Notes: generated by a model from the letters alone, not told the origin. A DNA stretch of 64,000 bases from Lycium barbarum (GCF_019175385.1 NC_083339.1:46095330-46159329), one strand, 5' to 3'; shown: positions 22,830 to 35,556, numbered from the stretch's first letter. Numbers and translations are program-made.

Positions 22830-24154
22830 GTAAACGCAAATTTCACAAAAATGACTATTGACATACAAGGAGCCCCCTTTAAAGGGGGGGGGGGGGGGGA
22901 GACCATATTATATTAGACTTAGAAAGGAATCACTACATCTTCAAGTGTCAAGAAAGGAAATCTATTAGCTCGAGGCCGGAGCTTAAATATATCAGCATAC
23001 CAAGAGAATGTATGAAAAGAATAGAAACGAATTGACAATGAGTATACCGTGAGGCCGACATGAGGGGAAAGAATGAAAGACACCTTAAGAAAATGCTTTA
23101 TGCCGACATGAACTATGATATGGTTGGACCATAATTTGAATCCCCCGTATCTAGCAAATATTGCGTAGTATCCAAGTACGCAGCGACATGCGGTAAAAAG
23201 TAATAAGAAGATGCTTAAAAGCTAAGTTTACAAAGAATGATGGAGAGAATGATAAGACTTAAAGGATATTTCGGATGACAACGACTATTGTAATAAAGGT
23301 ACGCACGATTGGTGGTTGGGAAACTTTGAAAGAAAGAAAGAATGGAATGAAAGAGCTAAAAGCGTTCATTAGATACTAGGAAATAGTTCATGGACCATTA
23401 ATGATACTTAGCATAAGAATATGCGCTATGAATTTATATGAATTATTGCTGTGAAGCGATGCTCGATCATATTTGTAAGGAATCCCCACTGGAGAACCAA
23501 CAAGAAATAACGAAGGATGAAATGAGCGCCAATACAAAGAGATCAAAAACAAGTATACTTGTGTCGAGAAATACGAGAGAAGGAATAAAGAAAACGTTGT
23601 AGTAAGAACTCAAGATGTTGCAAGCTAAGAAGTTAGGTGAATTCGAATCATAAGTCACCATAAGCACGACTGGATTGCGAAGGATATTAATTGGCAAAGA
23701 AACGTTACGTACATATGTTTTGGGTAAATATTCGGAATGAAAGATTAAAAAGGGATAGTGACAAAGACATAAAGGAACAAGGGGCGAAGAAAAGGGAACA
23801 CCAAAAGCCGATGGGTATTTAAAGCGTAATAAGCGAAATTGCAATACTGTAGATTGGATACAAACAAGGAACAGCCTGTGGCCATATCGGATCGTCAAGT
23901 GAAGATTTCGTACCAAAGATGTGACTTTTGATTAAGGAATGATAACGAAACAATAACAGGAGAGATGACCCGGGAAGGACAAGAATAATAAGTCTGCACA
24001 GTGGATTAGGAAACCCATAACACGGAATGAAGACTAATGTAAATACCGGGGAGTTCGATTATAAAGAAAGTAAAGTAAAAGATAAAAAATGGGCATGAAG
24101 AAAAGAATGACTATGAGAGGGACCCTCCCGAAGTATCACCCCATAAGGTCAGCT
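22830..24154 (+). other. Non-coding internal remnant of element C
   Basis: Purine-rich sequence without supported genes, collinear with the 3' half of D's internal region (about 31700-32380). It includes a 16-G run (22884-22899) followed by AGACCATATTATATTAGAC, as in D. Confidence 0.75.
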
Positions 24155-24191
24155 GAACATTCGAGGACGAATGTTCTAAAGGGGGGGAGGA
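24155..24191 (+). promoter_or_regulatory. Inverted repeat and polypurine tract, element C
   Basis: GAACATTCG (24155-24163) and CGAATGTTC (24168-24176) flank AGGA. The purine tract AAAGGGGGGGAGGA leads directly into the LTR at 24192. Confidence 0.88.
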
Positions 24192-26663
24192 TGTTATAGC
24201 CCGTATTTTGTATGTTCGGATAATTCAAGGTAATTGTGAGAAGTTAAGGGCAAGACCATTTTCAAAAAAAATTATTTTGTTGCCCCAAGCTGTTATGAAT
24301 ATTATTTATGAATAGTATTAATATGGAAATATTGAGAAAGACTAAGGGTAAAAAGGGAAATTCGCAAAATGTTTTATGGAAATTCGCAAAATGTTTAATA
24401 TGGCCGTGTGATGTGTGTGTGTATGTGTGTATGTGTGGGTCCCACTCTTTTATGGCCATGTGATTATATATATATGGGTCAAAGCTTGCATAGCAAGACT
24501 TAATTATTCATCATATTTTAAGAAGTTTCAAGAAAAAGGGAGAAGACACATGTGTCCATAACTTTTATTTGAGGGACTTAAAAATAAATAAGGATAAATG
24601 GTGGAAAAAGAAGGATAAATAAGACATATTTCTCATCTTCCATCCTTTAGAAAATTCAAGAACTTTGGAGAGGAGACAAGAGAGGCCATTCGGCCATGGC
24701 CTTGGCCGAGCACCTCCATGGAGAAATTAACCAAGAAAAAATATTTTCTTTTAGCTTTTCTACTAATTGGAAGGTCCTTAACAACATGGAATTGTTGTTG
24801 GATAAAGCCAAGCATCCATTTGGGTGATTTGCAAACCTTAGTCAAGTGAGAAGACAAGTGGAGGAAGGTAAGATTTAATCTCCTTTCCTATGTGTTAGAT
24901 ATGATTTGTGAATGTTGTGGTATGTAGAAATGGATGAAATTCATGAAATATGTGTGTGTAGGGAGGTGGCCGTGTGAGTGGTCATTTGTGTAGAAATGAT
25001 GAATTAATTTTACTTAGTATATTGTTTGTTATAGTTGTGGATTCCATGATGTAAAATGAGAATTTAACGGCTTGAAATGAAGTTGTAATCGTTTGTGGAT
25101 TATGGAAGAAATTAATGTGATATTAGTATGGTTCCTTATGATTATAAGAGTGAATGATATTGCTAAAGTATAGATTGTTGATGTAGTCTATGAATTTGGA
25201 AGAAAGGAAATGTGTTGTAATTGTTCTTATTGAATTTGGAGGAATTCGGGTAGTGTATGTGTTGGTTGAGCCGTTTGAAATGTTGTGCGGGTTGTTGAAG
25301 TGCTCTTGCATATTGTTGAATGGTTTCGGATTAGTGTTTGAATATGTGAACAAGTATGAATTAAATGTAAAGAAAATGTTATTGAATTATGTAGAGGAGC
25401 TACTAATGTTGGAGTGTATGTTGAATTAATTGTTGAAGTTGGAAGATATGATTGTTGGTATTGTTATTGATAATTTGGCCGAGTTGTATTCTCGGGTTTG
25501 TTGTTGTTAAATTGGCCGTGTCGGAATCTCGGGGATGTTGTATTTACAGGGGAAATGCTGCCGAAATTTCGGTAGAATATAAATGAATTCATTTGAAAGA
25601 CTAAGACGAGTATATGTCGATGAATCTAATGATTATGTCAATTCCCTTGAATGTAGATTAGGAAGTTTGGGCGAATAAGCGTAGCTAATAAGGTGTGGCA
25701 TAGGTATGTAAGGCTTACCCTTTCTTTCTGTGGCATGTCCTAGAGCCAAGTGAGGTATGATGTTGATATGCACATTGGGGTTACTCTATTCTGTGATTCC
25801 GAGCTCGTTTATGATTCGTATGCACTTTTGATATGTTCTTAAAAGAGTTCTGTAAGAATTAATGTGTTCGACTTTTGAAAACAGTCTGCTATGTTTTGAT
25901 ACGTATGTATGGTTCCAAAAGACCTATCTGATTTGATCCATAATGAAATTCGAAAAGCTACTGATATGACTATTGTTTTGATTCTCCAAAGAAAGCTTCT
26001 GAAGCGTTTAAAGAGTTTCTGTTCCTAAAAGAATTCCGTAAGTATCAATGTTCCTAACTTTGGTATATGGTGTCGGATCGGTTTGATATATGACTATGAT
26101 CCCTATGGCTCTTGATGTGCTTATGATGTTTGATATGTTTCTGAGTGGCATTCAAATGATATTTGGTATGACAAAAGTCCTGATTTTCAAATAATTGTTC
26201 GTTCGATTATTCCATCGAGTCTTTGATATAATTTGATATGTATACATGGTCCCAAAAGCTCCCTTTGATTTGATCCATAACAATATCCGAAAGGTACTTG
26301 ACATGATCATGGCTTTGATTTTCCAAAAATGGCTTCTGAAACGTTCGTAGAACGTTCTGTACTTTAAACGCTCATAACTTTCGCATACTAAATCGCATTG
26401 ACCCGAATGTCATTTCTGAGCCTTCAGCTGTCAATAAGTGCACATATCTATCGTGTCTGGATATGTGTGCATATGGTTTCTCACTGCTCTGTTCGTCCAA
26501 GCCTCAGTATGTTCTTCACTGCACCCCGGGCCAGGTTCTGTTATCGTGCATCTTCCTCTGCATTGTTCACCGCGTCGCTCTCCCTTGCGGTCCGGGTTCT
26601 GTTATATGTATGTCTGTATATGATGATATGGGGATGGCGGCCAGGATGACATATGATGAATCT
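24192..26663 (+). repeat. 3' LTR of element C, first part
   Basis: Nearly identical to 19627-22140. Interrupted at 26663 by element D within the tandem-repeat region; it resumes at 35557. Exon-like block at 25550-25703. Confidence 0.9.
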
Positions 26664-29600
26664 TGTTATATCCCGAATTTTGTACGTTAGGATTTCAAGG
26701 TGGCCGTGGTAAGTTAAGGGATTGACCATCTACCAAAATTATTTTAATGTACAAGTTGGTCATGAACATTATTTATGAACATTAGTGGTATGGAAATATT
26801 GAGAAAGACTAAGGGCAAAAAGGGAAATTCGCAAAATAGTACATGGTAATATTCTGGAAGCCTAGGGGCAAAATGGTAATTTCACAAAATAGTAAAGAAG
26901 ATTCTTGAAAGAGGCCATGTTGGCCGTGTGATATATAGGTATATGTCCACATTTTAATGTGGATATGGACCAAAGTGGATATAATAAGATAAGTGGTCAT
27001 ATTTGGTTATTATAAGAAAATTTGTCTTCTTTGAGTAATTAAGAAAATTCTAGAAAAAGGGAGAAGAGCCATGTGTTATATTTTTTTTAGTAGAAGCCAT
27101 GTAAAAATATACATGTATGAATATGGAAGTAATGACAAAATAAGAAATTAGTCATCTTGGTTTTAATTCAAGAAAGTTCAAGAAGGGGACATGTGTCCAC
27201 CCCCTCATAGGTTATGTATATATATATATATAAGAGCTTATAAAGCAAGGCAAGTCATTTTATCTTCCACAAATTAAGAAATCTCAAGAAAAGAAGCAAG
27301 GAGCCTTCGGCCAAGGGTTGGCCGAACCACACACTTGAACACTTGATCCAAAAAAAATTATTTTCTTCTTGCATTTCGAGTAATTGGGACGTCCTCTATA
27401 ACATGGGAGAGTTATTGGAGCAAGAAAATTATTCATTCTTGCAAAAACTACCTTGGCCGAAAGTTGAAGGATAAGTGGAAAAGGTAAGACTTAATTTCTT
27501 TCTCTTATGTGTTATGGATAGTTAGTGTATGTCGTAGTACGGAGAAATGAATGAAAAACATGAAATCATGTATGTTGAAATTGTGGCCGTGTGTTTGTAT
27601 AGTTAGTCGTGGGTGTGTTGTGTTATGTGGAAAGATTGAATTAATTTTATGTAGTATGTTGGTTGTTGGAATGTATGGAAAAGGATGAAAATTCATAGAA
27701 ACATGTGTCTAGTTGTTGTGGCCGAATGATGGGTAGTTTGGCAAGTTATGGCGAATTGATTCTATGCGATATTCTAGTTGTTGTTGTTGTGGATTCCATG
27801 AGGAAAAGTGAAGGTTTGGTAGCTTTGAATGAATTTGAAATCGTTTGTTCATAATTGAAGAAGTTAATGTGACGTTAGTGTGGTTTCCTATATTTGAAAA
27901 AAAAAAATTGGACAATGTATGGGTTGTAAATATGGTTTATGAAATTGGAAATGAGACATGTGTTGGAAGATTGCAAGTTAGGTCATTGTGAATATTGTTG
28001 AAGTTGCTAGTATGATTGTTGATATTTTGGCCGAGTTAAATTCTCGGATTGATTGATTGATGATTTGGGTCGAGTTAGATTCTCGGGGATGGTGTATTTA
28101 CAGGGAAGATGCTGCCGAAATTTCAGCAGATTATGAATGAATTCATTTGAAAGATTAAGACAAGTATATGGTGATGAAACTAATGATTGCGTCAATCTTC
28201 TTGAATGTAGAATAGCGGTAGCGAGCTTGGACAATTTAGCGTAACTAATAGGACGCGAAACAGGTATGTTAAGGCTCGTCCCTTTCTTTCAAAGGCATGA
28301 TCTCGATGTTATGATTTCATAAGTGTTTCCATATTTTCCTTGTTTTCAAAAGTTAGATGTTTATGACTCTAAGGTAAGATTCTCTTCCCGATAAACCGTA
28401 AATGTTTTTCCAAAGTGTCTATACTTTTCCAAAACAAAGGTTTAATGATTTTGGTAAGCTTTTATGACTATAACGACGGCCATGTTTTTGGTAATGAAAA
28501 CGATGTTGTCAAAGATGAGAATATGTCTAAGATGATCATGATGAGAATGGTTCCATGTTTGAAAGTCTCAAGATATGGATTCAATATGAATATGAGAATA
28601 TTGGGCTAGTTCTTGATCCTAAATTTTATTCCTTGATTATGACTCTACTTTCTAAAGACTTTAAGTATATGAATTTACGCCTTATGAGGGTTATGATCTT
28701 ATTATATGTTTTCTCTTAATGCTATTCTTTATTGATAGTCTCGCCTTATAATACTAGTCCCTTCAAGGTGAGACAAAGCGATCATGGTTATTCCATAATG
28801 CAATCGGAGGTTACCGACCTTACGTCACTCCGATAGATACATGACTTTCTTTGGGCTCTCATGCATGCTGTTATATGTATATGTATATGGGGAATATGGG
28901 GAAAACGGGACATATGTATATGTATATGGGGGGGGGGGGGGGGAGGGAGATATGTTGCGCTATAAGACGCATTGCCACCTGGTCAGCTGGCGTATTCATC
29001 CCGGACGCGGGACATATATGGGCGAGCCGACGTATTCGGCGCTATGTGGGCTAGCCGGCGTTATTCGGCGCTATGACATGTTCTATTTTCTATATATATG
29101 AAAAGAAATGTTTTCAAAAGAAGTAAAATATGATATGTACGGATCGGGCTGCACGTTCCGCAGCACTAAGCATGCATGGTACCGCCAAAAGGCATTCATA
29201 CGTACAGGTTACTCCTCCATCTCATCATATGCTCTATATTTCCTTTGTGTCATTATCCGTGCTATATGTTCCTCATATGTTATTAGTCATGCCTTACATA
29301 CTCAGTACATTGCTCATACTGACCCCTCTTCTTCGGGGGCTGCATTTCATGCCGTGCAGGTACACCCAGATGAGCTGAAGCTAGTATAGAAGACGTTCCA
29401 GCGGAGATGGTAAACTCCACTTGTCCTGGAGTGCTGCCGAGTCATAGTATATGTGCTATGATGTTTGTTCGAAGTTAGAGACTTTGCAGACAGAGTCGTG
29501 GGTATAGTATGTCAGTTCTGTAAATGGATCCAACGGCCGATGTGTCAGTTTGTATTATGATATGAATTCTATATAATTACAGATTTTGTTGGATTTGATA

Positions 29601-29765
29601 AACAAAGAAAAAGCAAAGATTTCTGAAAAACCTTAATATGTGTTTCATGCTTATTTGATTTAAAAGTCTGGAAAGATCATGTATGAAATAAGAGTCTGTA
29701 GGTTCGCTCGGCTCCGGGTATGGGGTCGGGTGCCCGTCACACACTAGTAAGGTCGGGGTGTGACA
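26664..29765 (+). repeat. 5' LTR of element D (3102 bp)
   Basis: TATA run at about 27216-27232, AAG/GTAAGA at 27483/27484, TTTACAG before 28104, CTGCCGAAATTTCAGCAG at 28112-28129, ACAG/GTATGT at 28263/28264, a 16-G run at 28928-28943, a short TTCGGCGCTAT(G) tandem at about 29020-29080, conserved branch-site/hairpin block near 29300-29359. Confidence 0.9.
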
Positions 29766-29768
29766 AAG

Positions 29769-29780
29769 TGGTATCAGAGC
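29769..29780 (+). promoter_or_regulatory. Primer binding site, element D
   Basis: TGGTATCAGAGC begins four bases after the LTR end and is complementary to the 3' end of initiator Met-tRNA. Confidence 0.92.
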
Positions 29781-29825
29781 AGGTCGGCCTAAGGGTTGTC
29801 TGCAAAGTCGTGTCCTGTAGAGTCC

Positions 29826-29861
29826 TGTTTATTGGTGTGAAGCCGGCCACATTTATAAACA
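29826..29861 (+). promoter_or_regulatory. Leader hairpin with GCCGGC loop, element D
   Basis: TGTTTATTGGTGTG pairs with CACATTTATAAACA (one T-T mismatch, two G-U). The loop AAGCCGGC (29840-29847) ends in self-complementary GCCGGC. It lies 57 nt after the primer-site start. It is kept although the element codes for nothing, which argues for a cis role. Confidence 0.75.
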
Positions 29862-30454
29862 GGAGGCTGCGGGGCATCTGGGGATTGTTGACCTTCTTTC
29901 TATCATAGATCGTGCGATAGAGCTAAGTCATAAGAGATAAGATTTCCTTATATAAGCCTCACGTACGACGGAAGAAGGCGAGTGATGCTATGAAAGGTTA
30001 TAGAGGAAAGTCCTGACGTATTTGTTCTGCTATCCGGAATCGGAAGTTCTGGGTAGCTAGAATATGCTGTATGACTGTATGCTTGGCAAGGTATTATCGA
30101 TATTTGCTGCGTACAGACTTTGAACAGTAAAAAAATGGTAAAGGAGGTTCTGCCAGAATGGGTACGCCTAACAGGAGGAAGCGTGGAAAGGAAATATTGT
30201 AAATAGGGAATAAGTGAGATGCGTTGTTTCAGAAAGGTTATGGATTTGGCATGACGATAAAGGTGCGATAACTACCATCGGGAATCTAGGATCCAGGACG
30301 AAAGATAGTTATGCACGTAAGCTAAAGGTGAAGGTTGAGGGTCGAAAAGGGTAAAATAGTAATTGTAAAGGGAAGGACGTGTTACGAAAATGCCTCGGAA
30401 TCCATAGGACCTCGACTTGCTTTGAATCATGTAATAAAGGTCATGTGAGGAAGC

Positions 30455-30558
30455 GGACACGATTATATCGGCATTAAGGCACCGGATTCCATCAAAGTTT
30501 CGAGGTTAAGCGTGCTCAGGTGGGAGCGATTTTAGGATGGGTGACCCCCCTGGGAAGT
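30455..30558 (+). pseudogene. 5S rRNA-derived sequence inside element D
   Basis: The stretch follows plant 5S rRNA for most of its length. ACGATTATATCGGCATTAAG parallels the 5' half, GCACCGGATTCCATCA the next part, GGTTAAGCGTGCTCAGG (30504-30520) the A-box, and AGGATGGGTGACCCCCCTGG (30534-30553) plus GAAGT the intermediate element and C-box. Matching stops after GGGAAGT, so the 3' end of the gene is missing. Cassandra TRIM elements are known to carry 5S sequence in their LTRs; here it is internal. The captured internal promoter could allow Pol III transcription, which is inference. Confidence 0.82.
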
Positions 30559-30773
30559 ATGCAAGAAATTCTACATATCCAGACATAAGAGACAAATGAG
30601 AAGTTAGGGTAGCCTAAGGGAAACGAGAGCATATGGGATGGTTGGAGACCATAAGAAGACGCGTAGGACGAGGCAAATTAGGTTGGTGAAGAGACAGAGA
30701 GTGCGTCACAGCTCGGGAATCAAGATAGGATTGAATAGTGTTTTGGAAGTACCTTGTGGGCTAGTTGATAATA

Positions 30774-30870
<97 letters not shown>
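30774..30870. repeat. (TA)n/(TG)n microsatellite
   Basis: A long TA dinucleotide run with occasional AAT interruptions, ending in a TG run. Isoleucine/tyrosine-rich open frames across it are artefacts. Confidence 0.97.
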
Positions 30871-31748
30871 AGGGTATCCCACATATGATTGTATCGGTGG
30901 ACATGGGAGTTCCAGCAACCGGCGCTACGGTAAGGAAGGCATTAATCAAGTAAGGATACCGAAGATCGAGTGACAGCAAGAATAAATGGTACAAGTGCTG
31001 CAAGGTGAGCCACTACTATTTTTACTATAGGTTAAGATTAGAAATTCTAGTGTAACGATATTTGGAAAAGGAAGAGAGTGAGTAGATGGAAAACAAAGAG
31101 ATCAAAGTGTCGGAAGGAGGTGAAAGGTAAGAAACCTCAGAGAGTGAAGCTCCAAAGAAAAACTACCGGCAAAACACGAGATTATTGAGGTAAGAACTCA
31201 AAGTAGGCATGTAAAAAGGATAGAGTGTGTTAAAGGGAAACAAGAGATGAGTGTATGAGGTTTGCGAACCCATTTCAATACATGGGGCTAAAGGAATAGC
31301 GACTAGGATAGGAGGATGTGAAGTAAGAGAGGGAATGCTTAGGCTTGCGATGATGTTGAGGTGAGAGATTAATAAAAAAAAAATGTATAGCTATACTAAT
31401 ATAGTTAAAGGTTCGACGAACAAGGATAGGGAGAGTGAAAATCGTAAGGATTCTGTGCTAAGAACAAAAGTAGCGGGACGCTTGAGAAATATGAATGCAC
31501 AGCTATAGCACAGATGCGCAGTTAAAGAAGAATTACGAGCAAGTGAGCTAAGCAAGTGAAAGGACGAGTAGTGGATGGAAGAGTATAGGAAATGTGGACA
31601 AAATGACGACATAGGCAGAAAGTAAAAGAAAAACTTAGGATAAGGAGTTTTCGATATGTTCGGCACAGAGTTGGGAGGAACACGAGGAATAAGGTATAGA
31701 CGAAGACTTCATAAAAGGATTGTTGGCATATAAGGAACCCCTTAAAGT

Positions 31749-31765
31749 GGGGGGGGGGGGGGGGG
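31749..31765 (+). promoter_or_regulatory. Internal G-run, possible second polypurine tract, element D
   Basis: Seventeen G residues after CTTAAAGT and before AGACCATATTATATTAGAC. The same arrangement occurs in C at 22884-22899. It resembles the LTR-adjacent tract (TCTAAAGGGGG) but sits about 0.7 kb inside. Primer function is speculative. Confidence 0.35.
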
Positions 31766-32387
31766 AGACCATATTATATTAGACCAAAAAGGGATCACCA
31801 TATTTTCAAGCACTAGAAAAGGAACTTATTAGTTCGGGGCCAAAGTTTAAAGTATGTCGGCACATCAGAAATAAGTAAAGATTGTTTCGAACGACGATGA
31901 CTATTATAACGAGAGTATCAACAATTGGTAGTCTGAGAATTTTGAAAGGAAGAAAGAACGCAGTACCTATGAATGAAACAAAAGAATTCATTGGACACTA
32001 GAAAATAGTCCATGGACCATTAATTATACGAAGCGTGAGAATGTACGCTATGAAATTTTATGAATCATCGACGTGAAGTGGTATTCAATCATGTTTGTAG
32101 GGGATCCACACTGAAGGGCCAACAAGAAACAACGATGGAAGAAATGAGCGCCAATACAAAGAAATCAAAGACAAGTATACTTGTGTCAAGAAGTCACCTG
32201 GGAAGGACAAGGATAATGAGATGGCACGGTGGATTAGAAAACCAATGACACGGAACGAGGACTCATGTAAGGACCGAGGAGTTCGATGATAAAGAAAATA
32301 AGGTAAAGGATAAGGAACGGGCATAAGGAGAAGAACGACTACAAGAGGGACCCTCCCGAAATATTATAATACCCCATAAGATCAGTT

Positions 32388-32431
32388 GAACATTCGAGGA
32401 CGAATGTTCTAAAAGGGGGGGGGGGGGAGGA
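32388..32431 (+). promoter_or_regulatory. Inverted repeat and polypurine tract, element D
   Basis: GAACATTCG (32388-32396) and CGAATGTTC (32401-32409) around AGGA, then a purine run with 13 or more G ending at the LTR start. Confidence 0.88.
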
Positions 32432-35400
32432 TGTTATATCCCGCATTTTGTACATTAGGATATTTCAAGGTGGCCGTGGTAAGTTAAGGGATTGACCATC
32501 TACAAAAATTATTTTAATGTACAAGTTGGTCATGAACATTATTTATGAACATTAGTGGTATGGAAATATTGAGAAAGGCTAAGGGCAAAAAGGGAAATTC
32601 GCAAAATAGTACATGGTAATATTCTGGAAGCCTAGGGGCAAAATGATAATTTCACAAAATAGTTAAGAAGATTCTTGAAAGAGGCCATGTTGGCCGTGTG
32701 ATATATAGGTATATGTCCACATTTTAATGTGGATATGGACCAAAGTGGATATAATAAGATAAGTGGTCATATTTGGTTATTATAAGAAAATTTGTCTTCT
32801 TTGAGTAATTAAGAAAATTCTAGAAAAAGGGAGAAGAGCCATGTGTTATATTTTTTTTAGTAGAAGCCATGTGAAAATATACATGTATGAATATGGAAGT
32901 AATGACAAAATAAGAAATTAGTCATCTTGGTTTTAATTCAAGAAAGTTCAAGAAGGGGACATGTGTCCACCCCCTCATAGGTTATGTATATATATATATA
33001 TATAACAGAGCTTATAAAGCAAGGCAAGTCATTTTATCTTCAACAAATTAAGAAATCTCAAGAAAAGAAGCAAGGAACCTTCGGCCAAGGGGTGTCCAAA
33101 CCACACAATTGAACACTTGATCCAAAAAAAATTATTTTCTTCTTGCATTTCAAGTAATTGGGACGTCCTCTATAACATGGGAGAGTTGTTGGAGCAAGAA
33201 AATTATTCATTCTTGCAAAAACTACCTTGGCCGAAAGTTGAAGGATAAGTGGAAAAGGTAAGACTTAATTTCTTTCTCTTATGTGTTATGGATAGTTAGT
33301 ATATGTCGTAGTACGGAGAAATGAATGAAAAACATGAAATCATGTATGTTGAAATTGTGGCCGTGTGTTTGTATAGTTAGCCGTGGGTGTGTTGTGTTAT
33401 GTGGAAAGATTGAATTAATTTTATGTAGTATGTTGGTTGTTGGAATGTATGGAAAAGGATGAAAATTCATAGAAACATGTGTCTAGTTGTTGTGGCCGAA
33501 TGATGGGTAGTTTGGCAAGTTATGGCGAATTGATTCTATGTGATATTCTAGTTGTTGTTGTTGTGGATTCCATGAGGAAAAGTGAAGGTTTGGTAGCTTT
33601 GAATGAATTTGAAATCATTTGTGCATAATTGAAGAAGTTAATGTGACGTTAGTGTGGTTTCCTATAGTTGAAAAAAAAATAAAAAAAAAATTGGACAATG
33701 TATGGGTTGTAATTATGGTTTATGAAATTGGAAATGAGACATGTGTTGGAAGATTGCAAGTTAGGTCATTGTGAATATTGTTGAAGTTGCTAGTATGACT
33801 GTTGATATTTTGGCCGAGTTAAATTCTCGGATTGATTGATTGATGATTTGGGCCGAGTTAGATTCTCGGGGATGGTGTATTTACAGGGAAGATGCTGCCG
33901 TAATTTCGGCAAATTATGAATGAATTCATTTGAAATATTAAGACAAGTATATAGTGATGAAACTAATGATGGCGTCAATCTTCTTGAATGTAGAATAGCG
34001 GTAGCGAGCTTGGACAATTTAGCGTAGCTAATAGGACGCGGAACAGGTATGTTAAGGCTCGTCCCTTTCTTTCAAAGGCATGATCCCGATGTTATGATTT
34101 CATAAGTGTTTCCATATTTTCCTTGTTTTCAAAAGTTAGATGATTATGACTCTAAGGTATGATTCTCTTCCCGATAAACCATAAATGTTTTTCCAAAGTG
34201 TCTATACTTTTCCAAAACAAAGGTTTATGATTTTGGTAAGCTTTTATGACTATAACGACGGCCATGTTTTTGGTAATGAAAACGATGTTGTCAAAGATGA
34301 GAATATGTCTATGATGATCATGATGAGCATGGTTCCATGTTTGAAAGTCTCAAGATATGGATTCAATATGAATATGAGAATATTGGGCTAGTTCTTGATC
34401 CTAAATTTTATTCCTTGATTATGACTCTACTTTCTAAAGACTTCAAGTATATGAATTTACGCATTATGAGGGTTATGATCTTATTATATGTTTTCTCTTA
34501 ATGCTATTCTTTATTGATAGTCTCGCCTTATAATACTAGTCCCTTCAAGGCGAGACAAAGCGATCATGGTTATTCCATAATGTAATCGGAGGTTACCGAC
34601 CTTACGTCACTCCGATAGATACATGACTTTCTTTGGGCTCTCATGCATGCTGTTATATGTATATGTATATGGGGAAAAAGGGACATATGTATATGTATAT
34701 GGGGGGGGGGGGGGGAGGGAGATATGTTGCGCTATAAGACGCATTGCCACCTGGTCAGCTGGCGTATTCATCCAGGACGCGGGATGCCCGGACGCGGGAC
34801 ATATATGGGCGAGCCGACGTATTCGGCGCTATGTGGGCGAGCCGGCGTTATTCGGCGCTATGACATGTTCTATTTTCTATATATATGAAAAGAAATGTTT
34901 TCAAAGGAAGTAAAATATGATATGTATAGATCGGGCTGCACGTTCTGCAACACTAAGCATGCATGGTACCGCCAAAAGGCATTCATACGTACAGGTTACT
35001 CCTCCATCTCATCATATGCTCTATATTTCCTTTGTGTCATTATCCGTGCTATATGTTCCTCATATGTTATTATTCATGCCTTACATACTCAGTACATTGC
35101 TCGTACTGACCCCTCTTCTTCGGGGGCTGCGTTTCATGCCGCGCAGGTACACCCAGATGAGCTGAAGCTAGTATAGAAGACGTTCCAGCGGAGATGGTAA
35201 ACTCCACTTGTCCTGGAGTGCTGCCGAGTCAGAGTATATGTGCTATGATGTTTTTTTGAAGTTAGAGACTTTCCAGACAGAGTCGTGGGTATAGTATGTC
35301 AGTTCTGTAAACGGCTCCATCAGCCGATGTGTCAGTTTGTATTATGATATGAATTCTATATAATTACAGATTTTGTTGGATTTGATAAACAAAGAAAAAG

Positions 35401-35551
35401 CAAAGATTTCTGAAAACCTTAATATGTATTTCATGCTTATTTGATTTAAAAGTCCGGAAAGATCATGTATGAAATAAGAGTCCGTGGGTTCGCTCGGCTC
35501 CGGGTATGGGGTCGGGTGCCCATCACACCCTAGTAAGGTCGGGGTGTGACA
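32432..35551 (+). repeat. 3' LTR of element D (3120 bp)
   Basis: Nearly identical to 26664-29765, with an extra CGCGGGATGCCCGGA-type unit at about 34777-34798 and length changes in homopolymers. Exon-like block at 33887-34046. Confidence 0.92.
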
Positions 35552-35556
35552 AATCT

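Larger units (their letters stand above)
29862..32387 (+). other. Non-coding internal region of element D
   Basis: Conserved leader box ATCGTGCGATAGAGCT follows the hairpin (about 29909-29924). Beyond it there is purine-rich sequence without a supportable gene, a 5S-like block, a long (TA)n run (30774-30870), and a G-run at 31749-31765 followed by AGACCATATTATATTAGAC. Open frames here are short and unlike any gag-pol product. Confidence 0.75.
26664..35551 (+). mobile_element. Element D: complete non-coding LTR retrotransposon
   Basis: LTRs at 26664-29765 and 32432-35551 (start TGTTATATCCCG/TGTTATATCCCGC, end GTGTGACA) are nearly identical. AATCT on both sides (26659-26663, 35552-35556) is a perfect target duplication inside the 3' LTR of C. 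The 2.67-kb internal region has a primer site, the conserved leader hairpin, a 5S rRNA-derived block, a G-run and a polypurine tract but no gag or pol. It resembles the large non-autonomous derivatives (LARD type) known in plants and would need proteins in trans. It is younger than C. Confidence 0.93.

Noticed and set aside
23467..23916. 149-codon minus-strand frame in the internal region of C
   Set aside because: It is antisense to purine-rich non-coding DNA and hydrophobic from TTT/CTT codons; no family is recognised.
30455..30558. A functional 5S rRNA gene
   Set aside because: The 3' end is missing, several changes are present and it lies inside a mobile element, so it is called as derived sequence only.
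30638..31003. Open frames rich in isoleucine and tyrosine across 30774-30870
   Set aside because: They are translations of a (TA)n microsatellite.
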